A stretch of DNA of 64,000 bases from Aulosira sp. FACHB-615 (GTDB lineage: Bacteria > Cyanobacteriota > Cyanobacteriia > Cyanobacteriales > Nostocaceae): NCBI RefSeq assembly GCF_014698045.1, contig NZ_JACJSE010000028.1:1-64000 (forward strand), in the 5' to 3' direction. Shown piece by piece: positions 45,466-55,700 of this stretch. The first letter of the stretch is position 1. Each line of letters begins with the position of its first letter. Position numbers and translations under genes: made by a program. Below the pieces are notes generated by a model. That model did no database searches, was not told where the DNA came from, and worked only from the letters and a program-made list of their open reading frames with translations.

Positions 45466-46716
45466 ATGACAGCAACAATTACAAAACCCACGAAAAAGCC
45501 GACTAAGGAGAAACCACAGTCTCCATACAAGCGGCTTCACGTCATTATCCCGATTGAAGATATGCTTTGGGCTTCACAGCAAAAACCGTCAGTTAACCAA
45601 TTGTGGCAGGAATGCTGGACTTCTGACCCCTATGGTTCCCGGTGGATGTCTTTGTCTACAGCTTTGGGTTACAGCAGTTTTATCTGTGCAAAGAAAATTC
45701 TCTCTGAAAGTGGATTGTTCATTTTTAAGCCGGACAAGTCGATACAAGACGGACGCGAGACTGTGGGCTGGATGGTGCGGAATTTACATGGCAGTCGCAT
45801 GAAAGAGTTTTGGGAGAAGGTCAATACTGAAAAACCAAATTCTACAAAACAAGAATCAAATGCTGAGAATGCAGAGGTGAATGCTGGCTCTGAAGAAATG
45901 CGTTGTAATTACACAGCGTCTATTTCAGACAAAACTCAATCAGAGCAAGGGTTTCAAAAACCCTCACGAACTGTTCAGGAACACCTCACAAACTCTTCAG
46001 TAGAGTTTGTGAGGTGTGTTTCTTCCACGTCAAACAAAAATTTGTGTGTTGATGAGACGGCTGACGCGCCTTTTGGGGGCGCGTCGCCTCAACCAGTCGA
46101 AAGCGTGGAAGAAGAGAAAGAAGAGAACAAAGAGTTACCTGCGGTAACGGACTGCACGACGCTAACGCTTGTGGATGATGTGCCAAGTCAATCCGTTTCG
46201 TTGACAGAAAAGAACCAGGATTTGGGTGATGAACCGGGAGCCAGTTATGAAGACCATTCTTCCGCCGCGCCCGTTGCTTTAAATTTAGAAAACCTCAATC
46301 AACCCAAAAACCAAGCTCAACCGAGTCTGTCTGCTTCGTTGCTAGAAAAGAAGCAGGAATTGAGTGATGATGCGATCGCACGTCATGAAGACACAGTTTC
46401 CGCCGCGTCTGCCGAGTCGAATTTGCCAGCACAGGAACCAAAAGTTCATAATGAAGGTGTTTGTGCTGTAGCGGCTGACTCCGATCCTGAGAAATGGTCT
46501 TATGAGGCTGTTGTCGAGCGATCAAGAATACGACCCTGGCGGATGGAAAAGCTCAAGATGGCGGAACAATGGCGCGAAAATCCTGGGGATGATTTTCTGA
46601 TGGAATGTTGGCAGGACGACCCTGCTTTGAGGATTATGATCAAGAAATTGGTGGCGAAGTGTCCGCAGTGGGGGTTGGTTGCAGTCGAAGGGGTGCTGGT
46701 GAAGTGGGATAAGTAG
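45466..46716 (+). CDS. Rep-like plasmid protein, second family
   Basis: ATG 45466 (MTATITKPTKKPTKEKPQSP) is selected because TTAGGAG lies about 9 bases upstream; the longer frame from 45424 lacks this. The 416-residue product has a basic N-terminus and a helical domain (KRLHVIIPIEDMLWASQQKP, LWQECWTSDPYGSRWMSLST, ALGYSSFICAKKILSESGLF) resembling a winged-helix fold. A long low-complexity Ser/Glu linker follows, then a conserved C-terminal patch (RPWRMEKLKMAEQWRENPGD, MIKKLVAKCPQWGLVAVEGV). The plan (wHTH, variable linker, conserved C-terminus) parallels the gene at 34709 without close sequence identity. A replicon function is likely but unproven. Confidence 0.7.
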   Translation: MTATITKPTKKPTKEKPQSPYKRLHVIIPIEDMLWASQQKPSVNQLWQECWTSDPYGSRWMSLSTALGYSSFICAKKILSESGLFIFKPDKSIQDGRETVGWMVRNLHGSRMKEFWEKVNTEKPNSTKQESNAENAEVNAGSEEMRCNYTASISDKTQSEQGFQKPSRTVQEHLTNSSVEFVRCVSSTSNKNLCVDETADAPFGGASPQPVESVEEEKEENKELPAVTDCTTLTLVDDVPSQSVSLTEKNQDLGDEPGASYEDHSSAAPVALNLENLNQPKNQAQPSLSASLLEKKQELSDDAIARHEDTVSAASAESNLPAQEPKVHNEGVCAVAADSDPEKWSYEAVVERSRIRPWRMEKLKMAEQWRENPGDDFLMECWQDDPALRIMIKKLVAKCPQWGLVAVEGVLVKWDK

Positions 46717-46724
46717 CGATTATA

Positions 46725-47036
46725 ACGGTGGAATGCTCATCTCTACCCAATTCTTTTCGTAGTTGTTGGCGCACTTGATCGTGCATTTTTTGCCAGATGC
46801 CTTTACGTTGCCATTTCTGAAAGTAGCCATGCACAGTGGTGTAGGATGGGAGGTCATGAGGTCACATTTTCCATTGGCATTCTGTACGTTGTACATAAAA
46901 GATAGCATTGAGAATCTCACGAAAATCCACTTCTACAGGATGACCAAACCCTTTAAGTGTTAGTACAAGTGGTTTTAATACCTCCCATCCTGCATCACTC
47001 AGATCGCTGGCGTATGTTTTCTTTGGGGATTGGCCA
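46725..47036 (-). pseudogene. IS5-family transposase remnant
   Basis: The minus strand carries SDLSDAGWEVLKPLV, FREILNAIFYVQRTECQWKM, a stop, then PHDLPSYTTVHGYFQKWQRK and GIWQKMHDQVRQQL. This is the N-terminal half of an IS5 (DUF4096-type) transposase with an in-frame stop. Both the catalytic half and the element ends are missing. It abuts the end of the preceding gene. The following 47037-47254 stretch holds nothing recognised. Confidence 0.8.
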
Positions 47037-47254
47037 TCTCAGGTAGACTAGTCCTCTTTTCTACCACTCCTCAACCTAATCCAGATTTAAATCTAATCCC
47101 GCTCACTCAAAATCTCTTTATATTTTCTTTACGAATCACCTCTAAAAATTTTTCTGTGATTCACGTATCGTCATTTAAGGTAGAGAATGGCAAGTAAGTA
47201 GTAGATTTATAGGTACTTTATTAAAAACTGCTATAATAAACTACTTCTACTCCA

Positions 47255-47464
47255 CTATTCTTCTAATTTTACCAAGAAACTAAACCCACCAAAGGTAAAG
47301 CTTTCTTCTTCATCATTACTTGTATCGTCCTCCATTATAATACCTTCTGGAGAAATTTCTAAAACTTTAGCCCCTTGAGATAACAACTGGTTGACCTCTA
47401 TTACACCAAAAAAACTAATGCCTTCTTGAGAGTTAAAATGTATACCTAAACGAATTTCTTTCAT
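47255..47464 (-). CDS. Small hypothetical acidic protein
   Basis: This 69-residue protein reads MKEIRLGIHFNSQEGISFFG, then VIEVNQLLSQGAKVLEISPE, then an acidic stretch (MEDDTSNDEEESFTFGGFSF). The composition is coding-like and the ATG is sensible, but the family is not recognised. The alternation of strands suggests a small beta sheet. It stands alone between mobile-element sequences. Confidence 0.5.
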   Translation of the reverse strand: MKEIRLGIHFNSQEGISFFGVIEVNQLLSQGAKVLEISPEGIIMEDDTSNDEEESFTFGGFSFLVKLEE

Positions 47465-47625
47465 ACTATTATTTTTTATAATTTGCTATTTGAATGTGGC
47501 TCTATGTAATTTTTGCTTCTTTCAATAGTATATTTTATGTACTGGAATTTAGACTAAGCAGCAAAAAATGACCCAGGAAGGCTGAGTTGAAAATAAATAG
47601 ACATTAGACATAAAAATCGACAGTT

Positions 47626-48933
47626 TTAAGCAGATTCTGATTGTTGCTTACGTGGCTTAGTTGTAGTTTTTCTAACAACAGGATAGCGAATTCTACGTTG
47701 TCGGGGTTGTCCAGTCTTCCAACCTGGGGACTTTCCGCGAGGTTTGGGCGGACGGGCAGGAGTACCAATCTTCGCTAAAATGCTCTCCATTGCTTGGGCA
47801 ACTCTTCCAGGAGTCAAACTAACCAATAACTTCTGCCAAGGTAGAGGGTTATCTGCAACGATATCACGGGCTAACCACAATTCCCAAGTCATGATGGGCA
47901 TTAAGTCACTCCAACGCTCACATTGTTTAGGGGTACTTAGTTTGGGAAGAGTCCAGTGTAAGCGTTGCTTCAAAAATCGATACCAATGGTCAACAGTAAA
48001 ACGACGCAGATAAAGTTGCCAAACTTCTTCTAAAGGCGGCATTTGTTCTCCAAGCCAAGCCAACCACAAAGGTTTTGAAACTCTCAAAGTTCCTTGCTCA
48101 TTCAAACGTTCAACCCGAATCAGGGACATCGAACGTGTAGCGCATAAGCGAAAGTGTAAATTTGACCACAAGCTCACCTTGATGCGTCCTAGTTTGGCAT
48201 GGTTTACTTCTATACTTTGAGTGGCTTCACTCCATGTCGAAGCATCATTCAACTTAAATTTATCACCATGCTTCCTCGGTCGTCCCTTGCCAGAATATGG
48301 TGGTGGTGCGCCCCACAAACATAAATTTGAACGCAAACGGACGAGAATATCTGCTTTGATATCGGCTGTTTTCAACAGGAAAGGGGCGCAACCGTATTCA
48401 CTATCCCAAACCGAAATTGGTCTTGTAGGTAAATTTTCACACACCTGTTGTAGTTGCCACGCTGCTTTCTGTATTGGGCTTTCCCAACTGGTAATTCTCT
48501 CATGTCTCAAAGGTAATGCCCAACTGCCAGAATCTTCCGGTATCCAAGCAATGGTGCTATAGCCTTGACCAACAGTAATTGGTTTGTCTCCTCCCATTGA
48601 GACACTACTGTGTTCAATTGTTCTTTCCTGTAGTGTTACCGCATCTGGCCTTGGCCAAGCTGTATGGTCGCCTGCTAACAATGGGCGACTCTGTAAAGGC
48701 ATTTGTTTGATGTATAACTGCATCAATTTCTGCCGTTGTGGTCTGCTATCTTGTAATGCTTCGTAGATGCTTGGCCACTTACGCCTAAAGGCTGGTGATA
48801 GCGATAAATCTGCCAAACTGTAAGCGTTTCGCGTCAGCAATATTGCATCCATCAGTTCAAATGTTGCATCATGCGCTCTTCCTAGATAGTTATACGCTGC
48901 TTGACGAAATTCTTTTAATTTGGCACGGTTCAT
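47626..48933 (-). CDS. DDE transposase (IS701/NF041680-like)
   Basis: This 435-residue protein has the DDE_5-type layout: a helical N-terminus (NYLGRAHDATFELMDAILLT), first Asp in LLAGDHTAWPRP, KPITVGQGYSTIAWIPEDSG, second Asp in SVWDSEYGCAPF, and the C-terminal FTVDHWYRFLKQRLHWTLPK. A basic tail follows (RQRRIRYPVVRKTTTKPRKQ). It belongs to a transposase group common in cyanobacteria and is full length, so possibly active. Terminal inverted repeats were looked for in 47465-47625 and 48934-49050 and not convincingly found, so the element's limits are unknown. Confidence 0.85.
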   Translation of the reverse strand: MNRAKLKEFRQAAYNYLGRAHDATFELMDAILLTRNAYSLADLSLSPAFRRKWPSIYEALQDSRPQRQKLMQLYIKQMPLQSRPLLAGDHTAWPRPDAVTLQERTIEHSSVSMGGDKPITVGQGYSTIAWIPEDSGSWALPLRHERITSWESPIQKAAWQLQQVCENLPTRPISVWDSEYGCAPFLLKTADIKADILVRLRSNLCLWGAPPPYSGKGRPRKHGDKFKLNDASTWSEATQSIEVNHAKLGRIKVSLWSNLHFRLCATRSMSLIRVERLNEQGTLRVSKPLWLAWLGEQMPPLEEVWQLYLRRFTVDHWYRFLKQRLHWTLPKLSTPKQCERWSDLMPIMTWELWLARDIVADNPLPWQKLLVSLTPGRVAQAMESILAKIGTPARPPKPRGKSPGWKTGQPRQRRIRYPVVRKTTTKPRKQQSESA

Positions 48934-48976
48934 ATTGGCAGATGAGAATTGGTGGTTCTTTTCTCAGATTCTGCTA

Positions 48977-49011
48977 ATAGGGGGCCTGTGTTCAAGCACA
49001 CCCCCTATTTT
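48977..49011. terminator. GC-rich hairpin with T tract
   Basis: ATAGGGGG (48977-48984) pairs with CCCCCTAT (49001-49008), and TGTG with CACA inside, leaving a 6-base loop and a small bulge. TTTTTT follows on the plus strand. It has the form of an intrinsic terminator, but no plus-strand gene precedes it. It may insulate the transposase gene or belong to an element end. Nothing else is seen from 48934 to 49186. Confidence 0.45.
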
Positions 49012-49186
49012 TTCTTTGATTGCCTGCCATTTAGTCTAAACTCCAGTTATGTATTATTGGGTTTTAATCTTTTCATTTTGTTAACTCATTACAAAACTGT
49101 TAAATCTGGAGGTAAATATGCAGGGCAAGTCACACCAATTACAGCCATTCTTAAGTTGATAGAAAATACCACCTAAGAGTTATATT

Positions 49187-49295
49187 TTTGTCCAATTAGT
49201 GGGTCTGGTCTGTTTCTTAATCGGCAATATCTGAGGTATTAGAGGTTCAAAAATTTTCCACTCTTCGTCTGTAAGGCTGCTACAGTAATTTTAGC
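49187..49295 (-). pseudogene. IS5-type transposase N-terminal remnant
   Basis: The minus strand encodes YCSSLTDEEWKIFEPLIPQI followed by KKQTRPTNWTKI and a stop. This is the family N-terminus SSLTDEEWEIFEPLLP...RPPNWTKR. Only about 35 codons remain. It is a different copy from the remnant at 46725. Confidence 0.7.
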
Positions 49296-49344
49296 TGTTG
49301 GATAAAGCTTGTGCCTTTACTGTACTTTAAGACAATAAAAGATG

Positions 49345-49767
49345 TCAAATGGATTCTATAAAAGATTCTACTTGTTCCCTAACAGTTTGATGCAGATCCA
49401 TTGCTAAAGAATTATGAAGTAATTTTATTATTGTTTCCGAGTCTAAAGGAATATACAATTCCTTAAATTCTTTTTTTAACCGAAATAAACAAATTATGAG
49501 AAATGAGGCTGTTGAACGCACATTAATTCTTGTATCTTGAGATAGGAAACAAAGTTTATTAATAAACTGTTCAATATCATGATACTTCATCTGATATAGA
49601 ATGCGAAGTAAATTAAGAACTTGATAGTCAGTAAGATTCGGATCGTCTATTTTAACTAATAAATAATCGTAGGCTGTTCTTCCCATTTTTATAACTTTAT
49701 CAGCTACATTATCAGGTAAATGTCTACTATGTAACTGTTTGATTAGCTTACTAAATGAATTATCCAA
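49345..49767 (-). CDS. Helical-repeat protein, candidate immunity to Rhs toxin
   Basis: This 140-residue protein appears entirely helical (LIKQLHSRHLPDNVADKVIK, DYQVLNLLRILYQMKYHDIE, DTRINVRSTASFLIICLFRL) and resembles a small HEAT-like array. It starts 4 bp after the stop codon of the giant Rhs protein on the same strand. That is the standard place and size for the immunity partner of a polymorphic toxin, and HEAT/ARM-like immunity proteins are known. The immunity role is inferred from position. There is no signal or membrane segment, consistent with neutralising a toxin in the cytoplasm. Confidence 0.72.
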   Translation of the reverse strand: MDNSFSKLIKQLHSRHLPDNVADKVIKMGRTAYDYLLVKIDDPNLTDYQVLNLLRILYQMKYHDIEQFINKLCFLSQDTRINVRSTASFLIICLFRLKKEFKELYIPLDSETIIKLLHNSLAMDLHQTVREQVESFIESI

Positions 49768-49771
49768 TTTA

Positions 49772-52700
49772 TTAAAGTTTCCTTCTATAACGACTAGTAG
49801 TTATTTGTCCTGATTTTAATGCCTTATTAAAACCATCAATGTTATACAGTATCCTTTCATGCCCAGAACCACCTTCAATTATAGGTGTAGGCAACCCTTT
49901 TTCTTCACCTATTAAGCTCCGATTTGCTTGATCAATTTTTAATTCAGTAGCAAGTTCTTTGGGTATTTGAAATTTAATAATAGTTAAAGATTTTGGTGCA
50001 GTTTCTAAAGTATACCTATTCTGACGTTTAACCTCTAACGCATACTTAGACAAAGATTCAAAAGCAAAATATTCTGCTGTGTTTTGTTCTTCAGCTAAAT
50101 ATGTAGGAGACTTTTTAAAACCTCCTTCTACAATATTTTTAGCACGACTTGATGAGGTGCCATGATAAAGAACCTCAAAATTGCTAATTCCATCTCCACT
50201 AAAAGAGATATCAACTGAATCTGAAGTGTTTTGATTTATACTAACTTTTACATTTTTTTGACTTAATATTCCTTCAATTTGTTTAAGAATAGGTTCACTC
50301 CCTTCTTTAGAAGCCAAAGGGCCTAATGCAAAAGTAAGATCAACAGCAGCAGAGAGTAAATGCCCCTTTCTAGCTTCATCAATAGCACTAGCAACTCCAG
50401 CAGCAGCAAAAGCTGCTCCTGCTAGTGGAAAATTAACAAACACACCACCAAAAGCCGCCCCTGTATAAGTACTGTTTAAAACCTCATTCCATGCAACTTC
50501 ACTACGACGACCCTCAATGAGTTCAGCATCTTGTTTAATCAATCCATAAGCCAGCCCAAATAAAGCACCACCAATAATTCCTCGACCAATATTTACAACA
50601 GATGCGTAACTAAAACTACTAAAAATACCAGCGATAGCAGAAGCAACAGAAGCTTCCTCCAGAGATTCATACCCAGAAGGGTCTGTAATATTAACAGGAT
50701 TAGCATTGGCATAAACGTAAGCATTCTGACTAATTGGACTAGCCAAATGTCCAGCAAACGCATCCTTTGAAATAAACCTGCCTAAATCTGAATCATAATA
50801 TCTGGCTCTGAGATAATCCAACCCAGTACTATCCCTCTGCTCACCCGCAAACTGATAAGCATTATCCGAACCCCCAGCATTAGCAATTAATCGCCCAAAA
50901 GCATCGTAGACATATCTATCTGTAACCTGACCAGTTCCATCAGTCAACAAACGAGTGGAACCCAAACCATCAGAATGATAGAATTTCTCATCACTGCCAC
51001 TCTCAGACTTAATTAAACCCAACCCGTAAAAATACTTCGTCAGAATTTGACCATTGGCATCATACTCTTGTAGAACTTTAGAGTAACTCCTGGGATCAAC
51101 AAGATAATTTTTCCTCACTCCATCGGTAATACTTGTTACTCTATTGCCGTCTGCATCATAAATATATTTAGTTTGGGAAGAACCATTAGCATTAGTTGTC
51201 TTCACCCCAACTAATCGATTCTCACCATCATTAATCCATTCATAAACAACAGAGTTAGTTCCATCATCAGAAGTCAGCATGGAACCATTATTGTCATAGG
51301 TATATTGAGTTACCTTAGTTCCAGATGTTTGTGAAATTAGTCGATTATTCTTATCATAAATATATGTCGTTAATCCACTGCTGGGGTCTGAATCATTCCG
51401 CTTTAAACGATTGCCTACTAAATCGTAGTCATAGCTGATAGTTCTATTGCCTAAAATTGGATCGTTAATCGACTCCAGCTTTAATTGATCAACTTCATCG
51501 TAAGTATAGTTGACTGTTCTACCAGTATTTTCTACTACTTGAGTGCGATGCCCTAATCCATCCAGGGTATAAGCATAACTGGATAAGACTGTACCGGAAG
51601 TATCACGAGTTTCGATTTTATTCAACCAATTATTTGCATCATACTGGCGGGTTTCAATCGTCCCATCGCCCAAAGTTGTACTAATGAGATTTCCTACCGC
51701 ATCGTAATCATACTTCGCTAATTGTTTGCCTGATATGACAGTATTTAATCTATTAAGCTGATCATAAGAATAATTGACTGTGCTACCACTGGTTGTTAAA
51801 GTCTTAAGATTACCTAACACATCATAGGTATAACCAACTGTTTGACCATCAGGATTGGAAATTAAATTCACACGGTCATAACTATCAAAGCTGTATGTGG
51901 TAACTCCTCGAACATCAGTTACAGTTTTCAGTTGAGACGTTACGGGGTCATAAGTATAGCTAACCGTAGCCACACGCGTATCTGAGAATAACTTACTTGC
52001 TAGTCGTCCGTATTGGTCATAACTGTAAGTAATTACATCGCCATTGAAATCTTTGGTGTTGGCTACTTCCCCTAAATTATTGTAAGTAGTGGTAGCGCGT
52101 TGTCCTAGAGGTAGATTAGTCGCAACTTGACGATTGAAAGCATCATATTCATAGGTAGTTTTATTGTGATTAGCATCTTCAAACTGCGTTAGCCTACCTA
52201 AATTGTCATAAATGTAATTCGTAGTAGCTTGATTAGCTAATTTAACAGCAGTTAGCGCACCCAGATTGTTATAAAAATACTGGGTAATATGTTGATTGCC
52301 ATCTTTGACTGCTGCAACTTGACCGTACTGGTCATAGGTAGTTTCTGTGCGATCGCCATTAGCATTAATGACTGCGATTTGACGATTGAATTGGTCGTAT
52401 TCGTACTTAGTTTCGTGATTTAAGGCATCGGTAACTTTGACCAAACTACCGCGACTGTTGTAGGTAAACTGAGTCTTTTGATTGAGTGGATTAATTATTG
52501 CCGCAACTTTGCCAAAAGCATCGTATTCGTAGTTAGTAGTCTGTCCAAGCTGGTTAGTTTCTGATTTAGTACGTCCTAAATTGTCGTAAGTAACTTGAGA
52601 TGTAGTGCCATCAAAGTACGTAGTTACACTAGGTCTGCCTTTATCATCAATTCCAATTAATGTTGTGCGATTTTTAGCATCAGTAATTGAGGTAACTTGA

Positions 52701-55700
52701 CCATCGGTATTATAAGTATAAGTAATGTTATTACCAGCACTATTACCAAAGAAATCTGTCTGTTTACTGACTCTTCCTAAATTATCATAGGTATATTCTG
52801 TGCGAGTACCAAAAATATCAACATCGGCTTTTATGCGACCTGCTGCGGTGTATTCTATCTTTTCTATTGGGTTGTCATTTGAATTTTCAGGAGTCAGATC
52901 AGGTAAAATCGTCTCTGCTAATCTACCTAATTGGTCATAAACATAGCGCGTTTTCAATCCTGTAGCTGATGTTTGAGAAATAACCATTCCCACCGCATCA
53001 TATTCTGTCAAAACTACAGGGTTATCATCTGGGTTATTCGGCGTATTATCAGGCAGAATAACTTTAACTTGCTGACCTTTTTCATCATAAAAATATTGAG
53101 TCCGATTACCCTTAATATCTGTCGTAGCAATGATATTGCCTTTAGCATCATATTCGGTTGTCGTAACATTTCCTTGAGGATCTGTTATCGAAGTAGTACG
53201 TCCTTCGTTGTCATAGGTATAGCTAGTATTTAATGTCTGGTTCTCTTTGGGGAAAACCATTGACATAGTTTTCACTTTGCCATTGAGATCGTAAGTAGCA
53301 ATAGCTTGGTTGCCACGACTATCTGTAAAAGAGGTGGCATTCCCAAAGGCATCATAAGTATATGTTGAAATTTCACCGTCGGCTGCTGTTTGTTTGATTA
53401 ATCTCCCAAAATTGTCATAGCTAAAGGTTACAGTTTGTCCGTCTGTATTTGTTCTGGACAGCAAATTACCGTTTCCGTCGTAAGTTGATGAGACGGTTAA
53501 CCCTCTAGGGGAAATGATATTAAGAGTTTCGCCATACTTGTTGTAGGTAATACGAGTGACGTTACCATCTTGATCAGCGATACTTGAAATATTTCCTTTG
53601 TTGTCATAAGTATAAGTTGTAGACACACCATCAGGGTCTACTTTTGTCAGCAAATTATTTTCATCGTCATAAGTACGTGTTGTAATACCACCAAGCGCAT
53701 CTATTTCTTGCAAGACATTTCCGCGTTGATCGTAGATGTAAGTAGTAGAATAACCGCGTGTATCTTTGATAACTTGCTTGGAATTGTTGGGGTCATAAGA
53801 CATCTCAACCTTCTGACCGTTAACATCGACTATTTCCTTTAGCCGCCCAGTTGCTTCGTCATAATTCGCTTTTGCACCAGTTCGGTTGAGCGGGTCAATG
53901 ATTTTGTCAAGATAATGCGATCGCTCTTGGTTGTACTCCATCCGGGTCGTGTTATTTTCACGGTCGGTAACACTAATCAAATCGCCCTTCGCATCATAGG
54001 TATACCGAATCAACTCACCCATCGGGTCTTTGACGCTGGCAATCCGCCCCTGAGCATCCCTCTCGAAAGTGACTTGCTTCCCGGCAGAACTGTATATTCC
54101 GTCATCCGTATAAGTTAGCTTATTCCCGTTGGTATCAGTAACGGTAAGCAAGTCACCTGTAGCCGCGTCGATTTCGTAAACTATGCCTTCTTTAGTAGTG
54201 AGGACGTACACATTACCGAAATTGACATCAGCAGGGTTATAGTTGATACCACCATTCAAGCCAACATACTCATCAGTCCCATCCTTCCGCAGAATCCGCG
54301 CACTTTTCACGGTCAACGTACTCGTTACGCCTTTATCACCAACAAATCCTGGTTTATAAACAGTCGCGCTCTCCCCGCCAATGGAACTAGCTAATCCGAA
54401 TATGGGATCAACGGTGGGTTTGAAAGTGAAGGCTTCTCTTTTTCCTCCTGGCAATGTTATGTATACTCTAGTACCATCCTTAAACGCCGACTGGTAGCCC
54501 AGCAGTTGCTCCTCCTCACTCGGCGGACGCAGCGAAGTCCGCAGATCAGTGTCGCGGAACTCCATCCGCCACCCGTACCCGAAGTCATCAGTGATACCGG
54601 AGGTGAGGGTGTCATACGTGCGGGTCAACGTAATTGGGATTCCCGTTACAGGAACCGTCAAATCAGTAAACGACAGTCGGAAATTCCCAAGTTTCAACTC
54701 GCCAGCAACATCCACCACCTGTTCGGAGTACGAAATATTACCACCGTTGTCAGCCACTTCCAGCCTGAGAATATAGCTGTCATTCTGCAATAGCGAGGGG
54801 TCAAACTTACCGAGAACACCGTTAGCGATCGCATTCGGGTTATCGACAAAAGCAATTTCACGGAATTCCCCACCAGCAACAGGCGCAACTAGTAGGCGGT
54901 AATAATCTAACTGCCCATCATCAGATATACTACCCCTAATATCAATCGGCGCAGTTACCAAGCTGCCAGCGATCGCACCAAGATTCAGGCTAACTTCAGG
55001 TGCATTCACGTCACTAGTATCAATTACTGCCACGTCGAAAGTCGCTTGTCCGATATTTCCAGCCGTATCTGTTGCGATCGCTTGAGCAAAGATTGTCCCA
55101 GGTTCAGTAGTGGTGTACCTCGCCATACCATTCGCATCAAGCACAACCGCATTCCCGTTGACCAGTAGTTGCAGTCCAGCCACTTTTATGTTGTCCGTCG
55201 CCCTTGCCTGGAATATTACTGTCTCCCCTAAATCAACGGTGTCATAATTAGCAATCAGCCTGACCTGTGGTGCTACAGTATCAGCCGCCACCACAAGGTC
55301 ATACTGCTGCGGAGTAGAGGTAATGCCATCGCTGACTGATAGCACAATGCGGTGTGTGCCAACATTACTAACAGTCGGATTCCAGCGCAATCTGCCCAGT
55401 GTATCAAGCGTGATGCCCTTGTTTAGTGATGCTTGGTCAAGGGTATAGGTTAAGCGATCGCCATCCACATCCGCCGCAATGATGTCATAAGCATAAGCAC
55501 TACCAGGGGTAGCAGTTAGCACAGGATTTGAGCGAATCACAGGCGCATTGTTAGCTCGTGCAGTCAAGTTGAACCCTTGTGCCGCACCCAATCCACCTGC
55601 ATCAACTGCCCCAACGACAATTCGGTAATTACCAGCAACAGGATTCTGCCAAGTCAACAACCCAGTATTCGCATCGATGGTAATACCAGTTACCCCAGCA

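Noticed and set aside
48977..49011. GC-rich hairpin as the terminal inverted repeat of the 47626 transposase element
   Set aside because: No matching copy was found on the other side of the transposase (47465-47625).
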